This document shows positions 15,829 to 24,402 of a DNA stretch of 64,000 nucleotides, piece by piece. This stretch comes from Microbulbifer elongatus (GTDB taxonomy: Bacteria; Pseudomonadota; Gammaproteobacteria; Pseudomonadales; Cellvibrionaceae), in NCBI RefSeq assembly GCF_020524885.1, contig NZ_JAIVKJ010000002.1, positions 372,001 through 436,000 of the forward strand, in the 5' to 3' direction. The position numbers and the translations under genes are program-made. The notes below the pieces were generated by a model, which saw only the letters and a list, made by a program, of their open reading frames with translations, made no database searches and was not told the origin of the DNA. Each line of letters opens with the position of its first letter. Positions within the stretch are counted from its first letter, which is position 1.

Positions 15829-17241
15829 ATGAACAATCGCGTATGGATCATTGATGACGACCGCTCCATCCGCTGGGTGCTGGAGCGCGCGCTTTCCCGT
15901 GCCGGGATAGACACCACCTGCTACGAAAACGGCGATCGCGCCCTGGACGATTTTTACAGTGAATCTCCGGATGTAGTGATCAGCGATATCCGCATGCCCG
16001 GATCCGATGGTTTCAAGCTGCTGCAGCGCTTCCAGGCTGAGCGTCCGTCCCTGCCGATTATCATCATGACTGCGCACTCGGACCTCGACAGTGCGGTGGC
16101 TGCCTATCAGGGGGGCGCCTTCGAATACCTGCCAAAACCTTTTGATGTGGATGAGGCCGTTGCCGTTACCCGCCGCGCGCTGGCCCATGCCAACGAGCAG
16201 CAGCTGGAAGAGCCGGTAATCATTGAAAACGGCACCGGTAACAAGGAAATCATCGGCGAGGCGCCGGCGATGCAGGAGGTGTTCCGCGCGATTGGCCGCC
16301 TGTCCCACTCCAACATTACCGTGCTGATCAACGGTGAATCCGGCACCGGTAAAGAGCTGGTGGCAGCAGCACTGCACAACCACAGTCCGCGCAAGAACCA
16401 ACCGTTTATCGCGCTCAATATGGCGGCGATTCCAAAAGACCTGATGGAATCCGAGCTGTTTGGCCATGAAAAAGGTGCGTTCACCGGTGCCAGTGCGCAG
16501 CGCGCCGGACGTTTCGAGCAGGCCAATGGCGGTACCTTATTTCTGGATGAAATCGGGGATATGCCCGCAGAGACGCAGACCCGTCTGCTGAGGGTATTGG
16601 CAGACGGGGAGTTTTATCGGGTGGGCGGCCACACCCCGGTAAAAGTCGATGTGCGTATCATTGCCGCTACTCACCAGGATCTGGAACGCTTGGTGGAAGA
16701 ACACAAATTCCGCGAAGACCTGTTCCACCGCCTCAACGTTATCCGCATTCACATTCCCCGCCTCGCCGATCGCCGCGAGGACATTCCCCGGCTGGTGCGC
16801 CACTTCTTCAACAGTGCTGCCAAGGATCTGGGGGTGGAGCCCAAGATTCTGCTCAAGGAAACCGAGGAATACCTCTCTGGCCTCGACTGGCCCGGCAATG
16901 TGCGCCAACTGGAAAATACCTGCCGCTGGATTACCGTTATGGCCTCCGGCCGCGAAGTGCTGGTCGACGACTTGCCACCGGAACTTCACCATCAGGGTGC
17001 CACAAGCGAAGCGCCGCAGGACTGGCAGAAAGCCCTCCGCCTGTGGGCAGACCAGGCTCTGGCCACAGGCCAGCGAGAGATCCTCAGTGAAGCGGTTCCG
17101 GCTTTTGAGCGCGCGCTGATTGAGATCGCCCTCAAGCACACCGCTGGTCGCAAGCGCGATGCAGCGGAGCTGCTCGGCTGGGGTCGCAACACCTTGACCC
17201 GCAAGCTGAAAGAGCTGGGTATGAATGGTGGTGATGACTGA
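15829..17241 (+). CDS. glnG: Nitrogen regulation response regulator NtrC
   Basis: 470 residues. Receiver domain (1-120) with the phosphoacceptor Asp53 (VVISDIRMPG); AAA+ sigma-54 activator domain with Walker A GESGTGKE (169-176) and the sigma-54 contact loop GAFTGA (216-221); C-terminal Fis-type helix-turn-helix (RDAAELLGWGRNTLTRKL). When phosphorylated by NtrB it oligomerises on enhancers and opens sigma-54 promoters. Targets visible here are glnA and its own operon. Confidence 0.98.
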   Translation: MNNRVWIIDDDRSIRWVLERALSRAGIDTTCYENGDRALDDFYSESPDVVISDIRMPGSDGFKLLQRFQAERPSLPIIIMTAHSDLDSAVAAYQGGAFEYLPKPFDVDEAVAVTRRALAHANEQQLEEPVIIENGTGNKEIIGEAPAMQEVFRAIGRLSHSNITVLINGESGTGKELVAAALHNHSPRKNQPFIALNMAAIPKDLMESELFGHEKGAFTGASAQRAGRFEQANGGTLFLDEIGDMPAETQTRLLRVLADGEFYRVGGHTPVKVDVRIIAATHQDLERLVEEHKFREDLFHRLNVIRIHIPRLADRREDIPRLVRHFFNSAAKDLGVEPKILLKETEEYLSGLDWPGNVRQLENTCRWITVMASGREVLVDDLPPELHHQGATSEAPQDWQKALRLWADQALATGQREILSEAVPAFERALIEIALKHTAGRKRDAAELLGWGRNTLTRKLKELGMNGGDD

Positions 17242-17268
17242 CAGGCCTTTGTTGAATTCAGTTGATCG

Positions 17269-17294
17269 AACGGGCACCTGCGGGTGCCCGTTTT
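17269..17294 (+). terminator. Rho-independent terminator of glnLG
   Basis: AACGGGCACC / GGTGCCCGTT with a TGCG loop and a short T-run, 28 bases after the glnG stop. Confidence 0.85.
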
Positions 17295-17392
17295 CGTCTG
17301 CGGCGGGTATAGTGCGCACTCAGCCTGACAGTGCGGATTAAAACTCTGCTTTACTGTCAGACAAACTTACAAGTTGTGGAACAAATACCCTC

Positions 17393-17731
17393 ATGAGTGA
17401 CCTGCCGAATTGCCCCCAGTGCCAATCCAGCTATACCTACGAGGATCGCGATATGTTCGTGTGCCCTGAGTGCGGTCACGAATGGTCGGGCGGCGACGCT
17501 GTCGAATCCGAGGATACGCTGAAAATTAACGACGCTAACGGCAACCCGCTGGCGGATGGCGACACCGTAACCGTTATCAAAGATCTCAAGGTAAAAGGCT
17601 CGTCGCTGGTGGTGAAAGTTGGTACCAAGGTGAAAAATATACGCCTGGTCGACGGAGACCACGATATCGACTGCAAAATTGATGGCATCGGGCCGATGAA
17701 GCTGAAATCGGAATTCGTTAAAAAGGCCTGA
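17393..17731 (+). CDS. yjdM: Zinc-ribbon protein YjdM (PhnA family)
   Basis: 112 residues, nearly the same length as E. coli YjdM. The N-terminal zinc ribbon has two CxxC knuckles (CPQCQSS and CPECGHEW). The C-terminal SH3-like domain carries the family core KDLKVKGSS and [19 protein letters not shown], ending [10 protein letters not shown]. The old name PhnA (phosphonoacetate hydrolase) is misleading: this family lacks evidence for that reaction and its role is unknown. Single gene with its own start. Confidence 0.93.
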   Translation: MSDLPNCPQCQSSYTYEDRDMFVCPECGHEWSGGDAVESEDTLKINDANGNPLADGDTVTVIKDLKVKGSSLVVKVGTKVKNIRLVDGDHDIDCKIDGIGPMKLKSEFVKKA

Positions 17732-17860
17732 GAAAACGCCTGAGCCGCCAGCCATTGGCAAACAAGTCGCGCCAGCTCATTAACTAAAGCCCCTTGAGCA
17801 GACGCCTGTTGAGGAACTCGCAATCTGGTCCAGACTTAGTCATAGGTCTTGGAGCTTGCA

Positions 17861-18658
17861 ATGTTTGCCGACGATTTCTTTCATTCCGTTCCGCTGGCGG
17901 CCATTTACATTTTTACGGTTTTTTTTGTGGTCGGCTCGCTGGCAGCGGGCCTGTGGTTTGGAAACCGCTATATACGCACGCATGCCCCGGAAAAAGAGCC
18001 ATCCATTGGCAGTGCGGTAACGGCTACCCTGGGGCTGTTGGCTTTTTTGCTGGCCTTTACTTTCAATATGACCGCGGACCGGTACAACCAGCGAAAAGCG
18101 CTATTGCTGGATGAAGTCAACGCAATTCATACCGCTTACCTGCATGCGGGTTTCCTTGAGCCCGGTGCGGCACGCGAGGCGCAGAAGTTACTGATTGAAT
18201 ATGCAGAGCTGCGCTACTTCAATCCGCGCAAGGATGAAATCACGCCGGAGGGACTCGCCGAGAGCGTGATCATCCAGGACAAGCTCTGGTCCATGGTTGA
18301 AGAGCACGTGGCAACGAGTTATCAGGGGGCCTATTTGCGGCATTTCGTGGAGCCGATCACCGATATCATCAACTCTCACAATTCGAGAATTGTGATCGGG
18401 CTCGAGTACCGAATCCCGGGGCCAATATGGTTGACGCTATATTTCCTGACTGCGCTGGCGATGCTCACAATAGGGTTCCAGTTTGGGGTTAGCCGTGCCG
18501 GCTCCAAACAATTGGCGGTGACCCTTGCGCTTACCTTCGCTACCGTCATCCTGTTGATTGCCGATCTCGACCGGGCAACGGAAGGTGTCATCATCGTAGA
18601 CCAGACCCCGATGGCAGAAATGGCGCTTATTCTGCAGGAGGCAGAAAAAAACAAGTAG
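17861..18658 (+). CDS. DUF4239 (bestrophin-like) membrane protein
   Basis: 265 residues from the ATG at 17861, with GGAG 6 bases upstream. Transmembrane helices at about 10-32 (AAIYIFTVFFVVGSLAAGLW), 48-70 (TATLGLLAFLLAFTFNM), 185-205 and 212-230. The segment NQRKALLLDEVNAIHTAY between them is the DUF4239 hallmark. The family resembles bestrophin channels in helix layout but transport has not been shown. It converges on the DUF3833 gene, only 12 bases apart. Confidence 0.82.
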   Translation: MFADDFFHSVPLAAIYIFTVFFVVGSLAAGLWFGNRYIRTHAPEKEPSIGSAVTATLGLLAFLLAFTFNMTADRYNQRKALLLDEVNAIHTAYLHAGFLEPGAAREAQKLLIEYAELRYFNPRKDEITPEGLAESVIIQDKLWSMVEEHVATSYQGAYLRHFVEPITDIINSHNSRIVIGLEYRIPGPIWLTLYFLTALAMLTIGFQFGVSRAGSKQLAVTLALTFATVILLIADLDRATEGVIIVDQTPMAEMALILQEAEKNK

Positions 18659-18670
18659 CCGACCAGGTCG

Positions 18671-19219
18671 TTAATCGGATTGCTTGATGATGGTGAGCTG
18701 GATTTCCCCGACATTGAATCCCCATTTGCTGAGATCGGATTCGGCGATTAGAACATGGGGCGTCACCAGAACCATTTGATCATCCACATTGATATTCAGT
18801 GTGCGGCCGCGAAATGGAATTTGTAGTACGTACTGCATGAATACCGCATCCCCTACGACCGACATGGTGGATGTGCCAACAACGTCTCCCGCAGTGGCGG
18901 CGTATTGTCTTGGACCGGAAGCGGAAGGTGAGGTCGGTGTAAGCTGCCAGTTGCGGTACTGGATCTCTCCGTCGTCGAATTCAAACTTCTCCCGCAGTAA
19001 GCCCTGTCCGTTTTCCCAGCTTCCGTTCAGTTCGGCGACGAACTTGCGGGTTACCTTGCCCCCACGGTCTTTGACCACACCGTAAGCCATCATCGGGCCT
19101 GAGAAAAAATCTTCTGCAATAAATTTCGGCGTTCGATCTGCGTGGCGCTCAATGCCGGGTCCGCTGCATGCGGTATTCAGAATGGCGATAAGAAGCAGGG
19201 AAAGCAGTTGTCTGTACAT
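18671..19219 (-). CDS. DUF3833 family lipoprotein
   Basis: 182 residues. Lipobox LNTAC gives a lipidated Cys18. The rest matches DUF3833: TPKFIAEDFFSGPMMAYGVV, RKFVAELNGSWENGQGLLREKF, and QYRNWQLTP. These proteins form lipocalin-like barrels in the periplasm or outer membrane, function unproven. No partner gene is evident. Confidence 0.87.
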   Translation of the reverse strand: MYRQLLSLLLIAILNTACSGPGIERHADRTPKFIAEDFFSGPMMAYGVVKDRGGKVTRKFVAELNGSWENGQGLLREKFEFDDGEIQYRNWQLTPTSPSASGPRQYAATAGDVVGTSTMSVVGDAVFMQYVLQIPFRGRTLNINVDDQMVLVTPHVLIAESDLSKWGFNVGEIQLTIIKQSD

Positions 19220-19357
19220 GTTGTGAAGACTCTAGCAGTGAAGTTAGTTCACGGATGGATGCGAACGACCAGTTACACGTTACGAAGGTTGAGGGAGTTT
19301 GGATGAGTGTAGGTGGTGGCAAGATAGGTTCGCGGCTGAAGTCGGAGACTAACCGTG

Positions 19358-19423
19358 GCCCGCCGCAGCTGGCGGGCCCGAAGAACGTTTGAGTGCCCAA
19401 GGGGGTAGAGGGGGTAGGCACTC
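19358..19423. other. Two tandem hairpins between DUF3833 and AI-2E genes
   Basis: GGCCCGCC / GGCGGGCC (19358-19379) and GAGTGCC / GGCACTC (19391-19423) lie in the 223-base gap downstream of the AI-2E transporter gene. Neither has a T-tract on the minus strand. They may stop or protect the AI-2E transcript. Confidence 0.35.
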
Positions 19424-19442
19424 GATAGAGTGGTCCCTGGGG

Positions 19443-20567
19443 TCAGGCGTCTGGGGAGTTCGCAGGGCCCGACTTGTCGGGTAGCTCCAGTGGTGACTGT
19501 TCGTCGGGTGGAATGAGCGGCTCGTTTCCAGCAATAAATTCTCGCATGAAAATTTCCCAGAAGGCCATAAACAGCGCGGCCAGTAGCGGGCCAATAGCAA
19601 AACCGCTGATGCCGAACATCAGTAGGCCCCCTACTGTGGAAAACAGCACAATGTAGTCAGGCAGTTTGGTGTCGCGGCCAACCAGAATCGGACGCAGAAT
19701 ATTGTCCACCAGGCTGATCACTGTCACACCATAGATCATCAGCACGGTCGCTTTGACCATATCGCCGGTGGCGTAGAGATAAAGCGCCGCGGGAAACCAG
19801 ATAATAGCCGCGCCCACTGCCGGCAGTAGCGACAACACTGTCATCACAACACCCCAAAGCAGCGGCGCGGGCAGCCCCAGCGCCCAGAAGATAAGTCCAC
19901 CCAGAGTACCCTGTGTAACCGCGACCACCAGGTTGCCCTTGATGGTGGCACGAGTGACTTCGGCAAATTTCGCCAGCAGCAGTTTCTCCCGCTCATCGCC
20001 CAGCGGCAGCGCTCGGATCAGCAGGGCAACCAGTGAGTTCCCATCGCGAATCAGGAAGAAAGTGAGGTACAGCATCAGGCCGAGGCTGACAAAAAAGTTG
20101 AGAGTATTCTGACCGAGCGCCAGCGCATTCTTGGCGATCAGGCTGCCCGCGGTCATCAGTCCGCCGAGCAGGCGCTCCTTGAGGCCGTCGAAGTCCAGCC
20201 CTGCACGTTCGAGCGTCGCGTTAATTCCCGGGAAGGCCGAACGTACCTGCTCTACCTTGGCGCCGAGATTGATTTCACCCGATTGCACCTTCTGGTAAAG
20301 GTTAGCGACCTCGCTGATGAATGAGCTCGCCACTGCCAGCACCGGAATCACAACCACCACTATACACAGCAGTAGTGTGGCCAGCGCGGTCAGGTTGGGC
20401 CAAGAGGGGAACCGATGGTGCAGGTAGCGGTACAGGGGGTGAAAGATCAGCGCCACCGCACAGGCCCAGAAGATGGCCGTGAAAAAGGGCTTCAACAGGA
20501 AGCCGAAGGCGACGGTTACCAGCAACAGCGTAAAAATAAACGAGCGTCTTTCCAGTCTTTCCTGCAC
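19443..20567 (-). CDS. AI-2E family transporter (PerM/YdiK type)
   Basis: 374 residues from a GTG at 20567 with AAGGA upstream. Seven to eight transmembrane helices are visible: an N-terminal pair (FIFTLLLVTVAFGFLL, AIFWACAVALIF), the family segment PLLWGVVMTVLSLLPAVGAAIIWFPAALYL, and the C-terminal VLFSTVGGLLMFGISGFAIGPLLAALF. The family exports small molecules or ions; autoinducer-2 export is shown only for TqsA. Substrate here unknown. Confidence 0.9.
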   Translation of the reverse strand: MQERLERRSFIFTLLLVTVAFGFLLKPFFTAIFWACAVALIFHPLYRYLHHRFPSWPNLTALATLLLCIVVVVIPVLAVASSFISEVANLYQKVQSGEINLGAKVEQVRSAFPGINATLERAGLDFDGLKERLLGGLMTAGSLIAKNALALGQNTLNFFVSLGLMLYLTFFLIRDGNSLVALLIRALPLGDEREKLLLAKFAEVTRATIKGNLVVAVTQGTLGGLIFWALGLPAPLLWGVVMTVLSLLPAVGAAIIWFPAALYLYATGDMVKATVLMIYGVTVISLVDNILRPILVGRDTKLPDYIVLFSTVGGLLMFGISGFAIGPLLAALFMAFWEIFMREFIAGNEPLIPPDEQSPLELPDKSGPANSPDA

Positions 20568-20691
20568 CCGGGCGTCCTTGATTGTTGTTATCGGTTGGCA
20601 TCAGCGCGCTAACGCTGGCCGCCAATGCGGCCAGTTGGAGCGGCGAAAACAGCTTATCAGAACAGCGTATGAAAACAGAGTGATGCGTGGT

Positions 20692-21426
20692 TTACCAACG
20701 ACGATAACCACAGGTATCGACGTGAAAGCGGATACCGCTGTAGATACCGAGACCCATGTTCCACTTGCGCCCGTGTTTCCTGTGGATGCGGCGCAGTTTG
20801 GGCAGTAGCTGTTTGCGCGTGTATTCGTCTTCCGGAATCATATCCAGACCACAGAAATGCATGTGTTTACTGGTGCGCGCGCCACCGGCCTTGGCGTTGT
20901 ACTCTGAAGTTCGCCAACCGGACAGTACGTGTACCGGGCCAATCGCGGGAATAATGTAATCCCGCAGTACTTTGAGAGTGTCTACCATGGTCTCCCAGTT
21001 TTCTTCCGGGGGAATGGCAAACGGCGGCTCGCCTATTTTCTGCCAGTCGGTACCCTGGCGCATCAGTTCATACGACGGTACCACATCGGCCACATCATTG
21101 ATTTTCAGGAAGTGTTCCAGTTTGTCGAAGTGCGCGCGGTGGTCGCCTTCGTCCAGAAATTTTTCGAAGGCGATGGCGCTGGCTGCGGTGTAGCCCTTGA
21201 TTTTGTATATGAGAGGGACATCGGGATCGAGTATTTCCGGTTCCGGTACCGGTTCGATATATTCCACCGGGCTGACGATACGCTCGGCCAGCTCGCGCAC
21301 TTTCTCGACGGTGAGCACCAGCAATACCAGAGAGGCGATCAGAACCAGGGCGACGATCCAAATAACCCGCCGCCGCTCGATGTGGATGTCGATAAACTCG
21401 TGGTCTTCGCTTTCCTTGATATCCAT
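20692..21426 (-). CDS. Membrane-anchored M15/YcbK-like peptidase, copy 1
   Basis: 244 residues. One N-terminal transmembrane helix (VIWIVALVLIASLVLLVLTV, about 21-40) after a short cytoplasmic tail, so the rest is periplasmic. A helical region (75-135) precedes a C-terminal M15A-type domain: SGWRTSEYNAKAGG, SKHMHFCGLD (His188, Asp195) and RFHVDTCGYRRW (His235). This spacing matches the zinc ligands of D-Ala-D-Ala peptidases and YcbK (DUF882). The peptidase role is inferred; a second copy lies 29 bases upstream. Confidence 0.75.
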   Translation of the reverse strand: MDIKESEDHEFIDIHIERRRVIWIVALVLIASLVLLVLTVEKVRELAERIVSPVEYIEPVPEPEILDPDVPLIYKIKGYTAASAIAFEKFLDEGDHRAHFDKLEHFLKINDVADVVPSYELMRQGTDWQKIGEPPFAIPPEENWETMVDTLKVLRDYIIPAIGPVHVLSGWRTSEYNAKAGGARTSKHMHFCGLDMIPEDEYTRKQLLPKLRRIHRKHGRKWNMGLGIYSGIRFHVDTCGYRRW

Positions 21427-21455
21427 ACTGCTGACTACTCAAACATCTTAAACAG

Positions 21456-22136
21456 TTACCAGCGGCGAAACCCGCAGGTATCCACGTGAAAGCGCACCCC
21501 GCTGTATATTCCCAGGCCCATATGGCTCTCTGGCCCCAGGCGCGCCTGCAGGTTACGCAGCTCTTCGATCAGCTCCCTGCGGCTGATATTCGAACGCGGT
21601 ACCAGGTCCAGTCCGCAGAAAGTCTTGTGTTTACTCTTTTTTGAACCGCCGGCTTTGCGGTTGTAGCGGTCGGTGCGAAAGGCGGACACCACATCCACCG
21701 GGCCGATACTGGGCACCAGCTCGTCGCGGATGAGTTTCAGGGTGGCGACCATATTTGGCCAGTAGTCCTTTGGCGGGATCGCAAAGGGCGGCTCGTTGAT
21801 GTCCAGCCAGTCAGATCCCTGGCGCAATAGCGTTTCCGGCTCGATGGCATCCGCCACACCCGCCTGATCCAGATAGCTCGCCAGCTGTGCGAACTCCTGG
21901 CGGTTGCTGCGATCGCGCAGGAACTGATTGAGGCTGGCATGGGTGGCCACCCGGTAGCCTTTCAGCTCGTCGTAGGGTTTTTCCAGGGCTTTGAAGTAGA
22001 GGTAGATCCACAGCAGGAGAAGTAGCAATAGCAGCAACAGAGCGACGCCCACGACGACCCACCAGTTGGTTTGCTGGTTTGGTGGTAGGTGTTCGTAGCG
22101 CCGTTTTACTCTGTTGAAAGGGTTGCCCAATGGCAT
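21456..22136 (-). CDS. Membrane-anchored M15/YcbK-like peptidase, copy 2
   Basis: 226 residues and a clear paralogue of the downstream gene. It has a transmembrane helix (about 28-47), the shared stretch LLRQGSDWLDINEPPFAIPPKDYW, then SKHKTFCGLD (His170, Asp177) and RFHVDTCGFRRW (His217). The ligand spacing (7 and 40) is the same as in copy 1. The cytoplasmic tail and periplasmic linker differ most. Both are probably co-transcribed; the partner in the cell wall is unknown. Confidence 0.75.
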   Translation of the reverse strand: MPLGNPFNRVKRRYEHLPPNQQTNWWVVVGVALLLLLLLLLLWIYLYFKALEKPYDELKGYRVATHASLNQFLRDRSNRQEFAQLASYLDQAGVADAIEPETLLRQGSDWLDINEPPFAIPPKDYWPNMVATLKLIRDELVPSIGPVDVVSAFRTDRYNRKAGGSKKSKHKTFCGLDLVPRSNISRRELIEELRNLQARLGPESHMGLGIYSGVRFHVDTCGFRRW

Positions 22137-22258
22137 GCCTACAACCTGATTGCCTTAGTTGGGTGACTGAACTGGTGTGTGGCTTAACGTCCGTTTACTC
22201 CCCCTGAATCAAGGGCTCTCTTAAGACTATAGCCAGCTGTGACGCGAGCGACGGGCAC

Positions 22259-22285
22259 AAAAAAGGCGATCCGGAGATCGCCTTT
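22259..22285 (-). terminator. Rho-independent terminator of pckA
   Basis: On the minus strand AAAGGCGATC / GATCGCCTTT with a 4-nt loop is followed by a T-run; it starts 38 bases after the pckA stop. Confidence 0.9.
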
Positions 22286-22322
22286 CGGTTGCGGTGTTGC
22301 CACCACCTGGGGAGTTAGTGCA

Positions 22323-23885
22323 TCACGCTTTGGGGCCCGCTGCCTTGATCTCGTCGCTGACGGCGAACTTCTCGATGTTGTCCGCAAAAAGCGCGGCCAG
22401 CTTGCTGGCGGCGGCGTCGTAGGCGCTGGAGTCGGCCCATGCGTCGCGCGGATTCAGGTAGGACTTGTCCACACCCGGTACTTCCACCGGAATCTCAAGG
22501 TTCATGGTCTCCAGGTGAACGGTCTCGGCATTTTCCAGGGCGCCGCTCTGGATGGCTGCAACCACCGCACGGGTTACCGGAATCGGGAAGCGCTTGCCCT
22601 TCTCGCCAGAGCCGCCGGTCCAGCCGGTGTTTACCAGGTACACCTTGGAGCCGAAGTCCTCGATTCGCTTCATCAGCAGGTCGGCGTATTCACGCGGTGC
22701 GCGCGGCATGAACGGTGCGCCGAAGCAGGTAGAGAAGGTGGGGTGAATGCCCGCCTCTGCGCCCAGCTCGGTGGAGCCCACACGTGCGGTGTAACCGGAC
22801 AGGAAGTGGTAAGCCGCCGCTTCCTTGGACAGTACGGATACCGGGGGAAGTACACCGGTAACGTCACAGGTCAGGAAGATCACGTTCTTCGGTTCGCCGG
22901 CGCGGTTTTCCAACTGGCGCATTTCCACGTGCTCCAGCGGGTAGGAGCAGCGGCCGTTTTCGGTCAGGCTGGTGTCGTCGTAGTCCGGTACACCTGCGTC
23001 GTCGGTCACCACGTTTTCAACAATGGCGCCGAAGCGGATTGCGTCCCAGATTACCGGTTCGTTCTTCTGGCTCAGGTTGATGGTCTTGGCATAGCAGCCA
23101 CCTTCCATATTGAACACGCCGCCCTTGGCCCAGCCGTGCTCGTCGTCGCCGATCAGGTAGCGCTCCGGGTCCGCGGACAGGGTGGTCTTGCCGGTGCCGG
23201 ACAGGCCGAAGAACAGGCACACATCGCCGTCTTCGCCCACGTTGGCCGCGCAGTGCATCGGCATCACGTCTTTTTCCGGCAGCAGGAAGTTCTGTACAGA
23301 GAACATGGCCTTCTTCATTTCACCGGCGTAGCGCATGCCAGCCAGCAGCACTTTGCGCTGGGCAAAGTTGATGATCACGCAGCCCTCGGAATTGGTGCCG
23401 TCGCGGGACGGGTCACACTCGAAGTTGGCCGCGTGCAGAATGCGCCACTCCTCCTTGCCCTTGGGGTTGTACTTTTCCGCGCGAATAAACATGTTGCGAC
23501 CGAACAGGTTGTGCCAGGCGGTCTGGGTGGTGACTTTCACGGGGATATAGTGGTCTTCGTCCTGGCCAACGTGCAGCTGTTGAACGAAGCTGTCGTGACT
23601 GGCAACGAAGTCTTCGACGCGCGCCCACAGGGCGTCAAACTTCTCGGCGGGGAATGCGCGGTTCACACTGCCCCACTCGATGCTGTCGGAAGTGGAAGGC
23701 TCTTCAACCACAAAACGGTCTGCCGGAGAGCGGCCAGTGCGGGCGCCGGTCACAGCCAGCAGTGCACCAGTGTGGGTGAGATGGCCTTCGCCGCGCTGCA
23801 GCGCCTGCTCGACCAGTTGAGCTGCTGAAAGGTTGGAGAACGCCTGCACCGTCTCGTTTTGCTGTGCCATTCGCTTATTACCCAT
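22323..23885 (-). CDS. pckA: Phosphoenolpyruvate carboxykinase (ATP)
   Basis: 520 residues from the ATG at 23885; a second ATG (MAQQNET) at 23870 is equally possible and the frame is open to 23939. None has a good Shine-Dalgarno. It converts oxaloacetate + ATP to PEP, CO2 and ADP for gluconeogenesis. Seen: TGRSPADRF, the kinase P-loop [17 protein letters not shown] metal-site region, and TGWTGG near the C-terminus. It follows hslO, as in E. coli. It opposes ppc in flux. Confidence 0.97.
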   Translation of the reverse strand: MGNKRMAQQNETVQAFSNLSAAQLVEQALQRGEGHLTHTGALLAVTGARTGRSPADRFVVEEPSTSDSIEWGSVNRAFPAEKFDALWARVEDFVASHDSFVQQLHVGQDEDHYIPVKVTTQTAWHNLFGRNMFIRAEKYNPKGKEEWRILHAANFECDPSRDGTNSEGCVIINFAQRKVLLAGMRYAGEMKKAMFSVQNFLLPEKDVMPMHCAANVGEDGDVCLFFGLSGTGKTTLSADPERYLIGDDEHGWAKGGVFNMEGGCYAKTINLSQKNEPVIWDAIRFGAIVENVVTDDAGVPDYDDTSLTENGRCSYPLEHVEMRQLENRAGEPKNVIFLTCDVTGVLPPVSVLSKEAAAYHFLSGYTARVGSTELGAEAGIHPTFSTCFGAPFMPRAPREYADLLMKRIEDFGSKVYLVNTGWTGGSGEKGKRFPIPVTRAVVAAIQSGALENAETVHLETMNLEIPVEVPGVDKSYLNPRDAWADSSAYDAAASKLAALFADNIEKFAVSDEIKAAGPKA

Positions 23886-24203
23886 GAAAGTTGTATCACT
23901 GAAATAAATAGTAGGGGGTGCCGCCCATTCTCGCGACATGCTCCCGCGAGCAAATCCGCGACCAGGCAGGCTGGCGCGCGCATTATGGCAAACTTCAAAT
24001 TCTGTTCACAGGAAAAACTGTATAATTTTTGAGCTAAAAAGGCGTTATCAGGGAAAAAAATCGCGAAAATTCATTCAAAATAGTGATGTAGTTTTTTTAC
24101 TTCATAATTTCGGGGAATATTGGGTGTCCTGTAGTTTTTACTACACTCAACGCCGGTTGGTGTGGGGGTGCGTTGAGGAATGAAATTGGGCAGGTCGGAA
24201 ACG

Positions 24204-24227
24204 AAAAACGCGCCCTTGTGGCGCGTT
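24204..24227 (-). terminator. Rho-independent terminator of hslO
   Basis: On the minus strand AACGCGCC - ACAAG - GGCGCGTT followed by TTT. It lies beyond repeat copy A, so the repeat is part of the hslO 3' untranslated region. Confidence 0.8.
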
Positions 24228-24261
24228 CCGAGGAGTAAAGATTCGTTGCCGTTCGGGCGAA

Positions 24262-24387
24262 GGCGAGGATGCCGGGTAAACCTTTGTGAGACCTTCCGCG
24301 AGAGGGACCTCGCGGAAGAGCCCCATGGATGGGTTGAGGGGGGGCGCCTAGCTCGTGTCTCACACAGGTTTACCCGGTAGCGTCGCC
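24262..24387. repeat. Long palindromic intergenic repeat, copy A
   Basis: Arms CCGGGTAAACCTTTGTGAGA+C (24272-24292) and their complement (24357-24377) match at 20 of 21 positions, with weaker pairing out to 24262 and 24387. Inside is a second perfect stem, CTTCCGCGAG / CTCGCGGAAG, and the core CCCATGGATGGGTT. The core and the arm ends (ACCGGGT..CCTTT) resemble copies B and C, so it is a diverged family member. Confidence 0.8.
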
Positions 24388-24402
24388 GCCACAAAATTTA
24401 AT

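Larger units (their letters stand above)
23886..24402. other. hslO-pckA intergenic region
   Basis: 517 bases without a convincing gene. It holds the long palindromic repeat copy A (24262-24387), the hslO terminator (24204-24227) and about 300 bases of AT-rich sequence upstream of pckA that should contain its promoter. No single promoter could be assigned with confidence. Confidence 0.7.

Noticed and set aside
19149-19421. 90-residue minus-strand frame between DUF3833 and AI-2E genes
   Set aside because: Overlaps the start of the DUF3833 gene, has no Shine-Dalgarno, and runs through two hairpins.
22239-23828. 529-residue plus-strand frame across pckA
   Set aside because: Antisense shadow of pckA; sequence is low in normal hydrophobic pattern and covers the pckA terminator.
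24006-24025. Plus-strand TATAAT as a promoter
   Set aside because: No -35 element at 16-18 bases and no plus-strand gene follows; pckA is on the other strand.
24071-24394. Open frames over the hslO-pckA intergenic region
   Set aside because: They translate the palindromic repeat and terminator; no start signal or family match.
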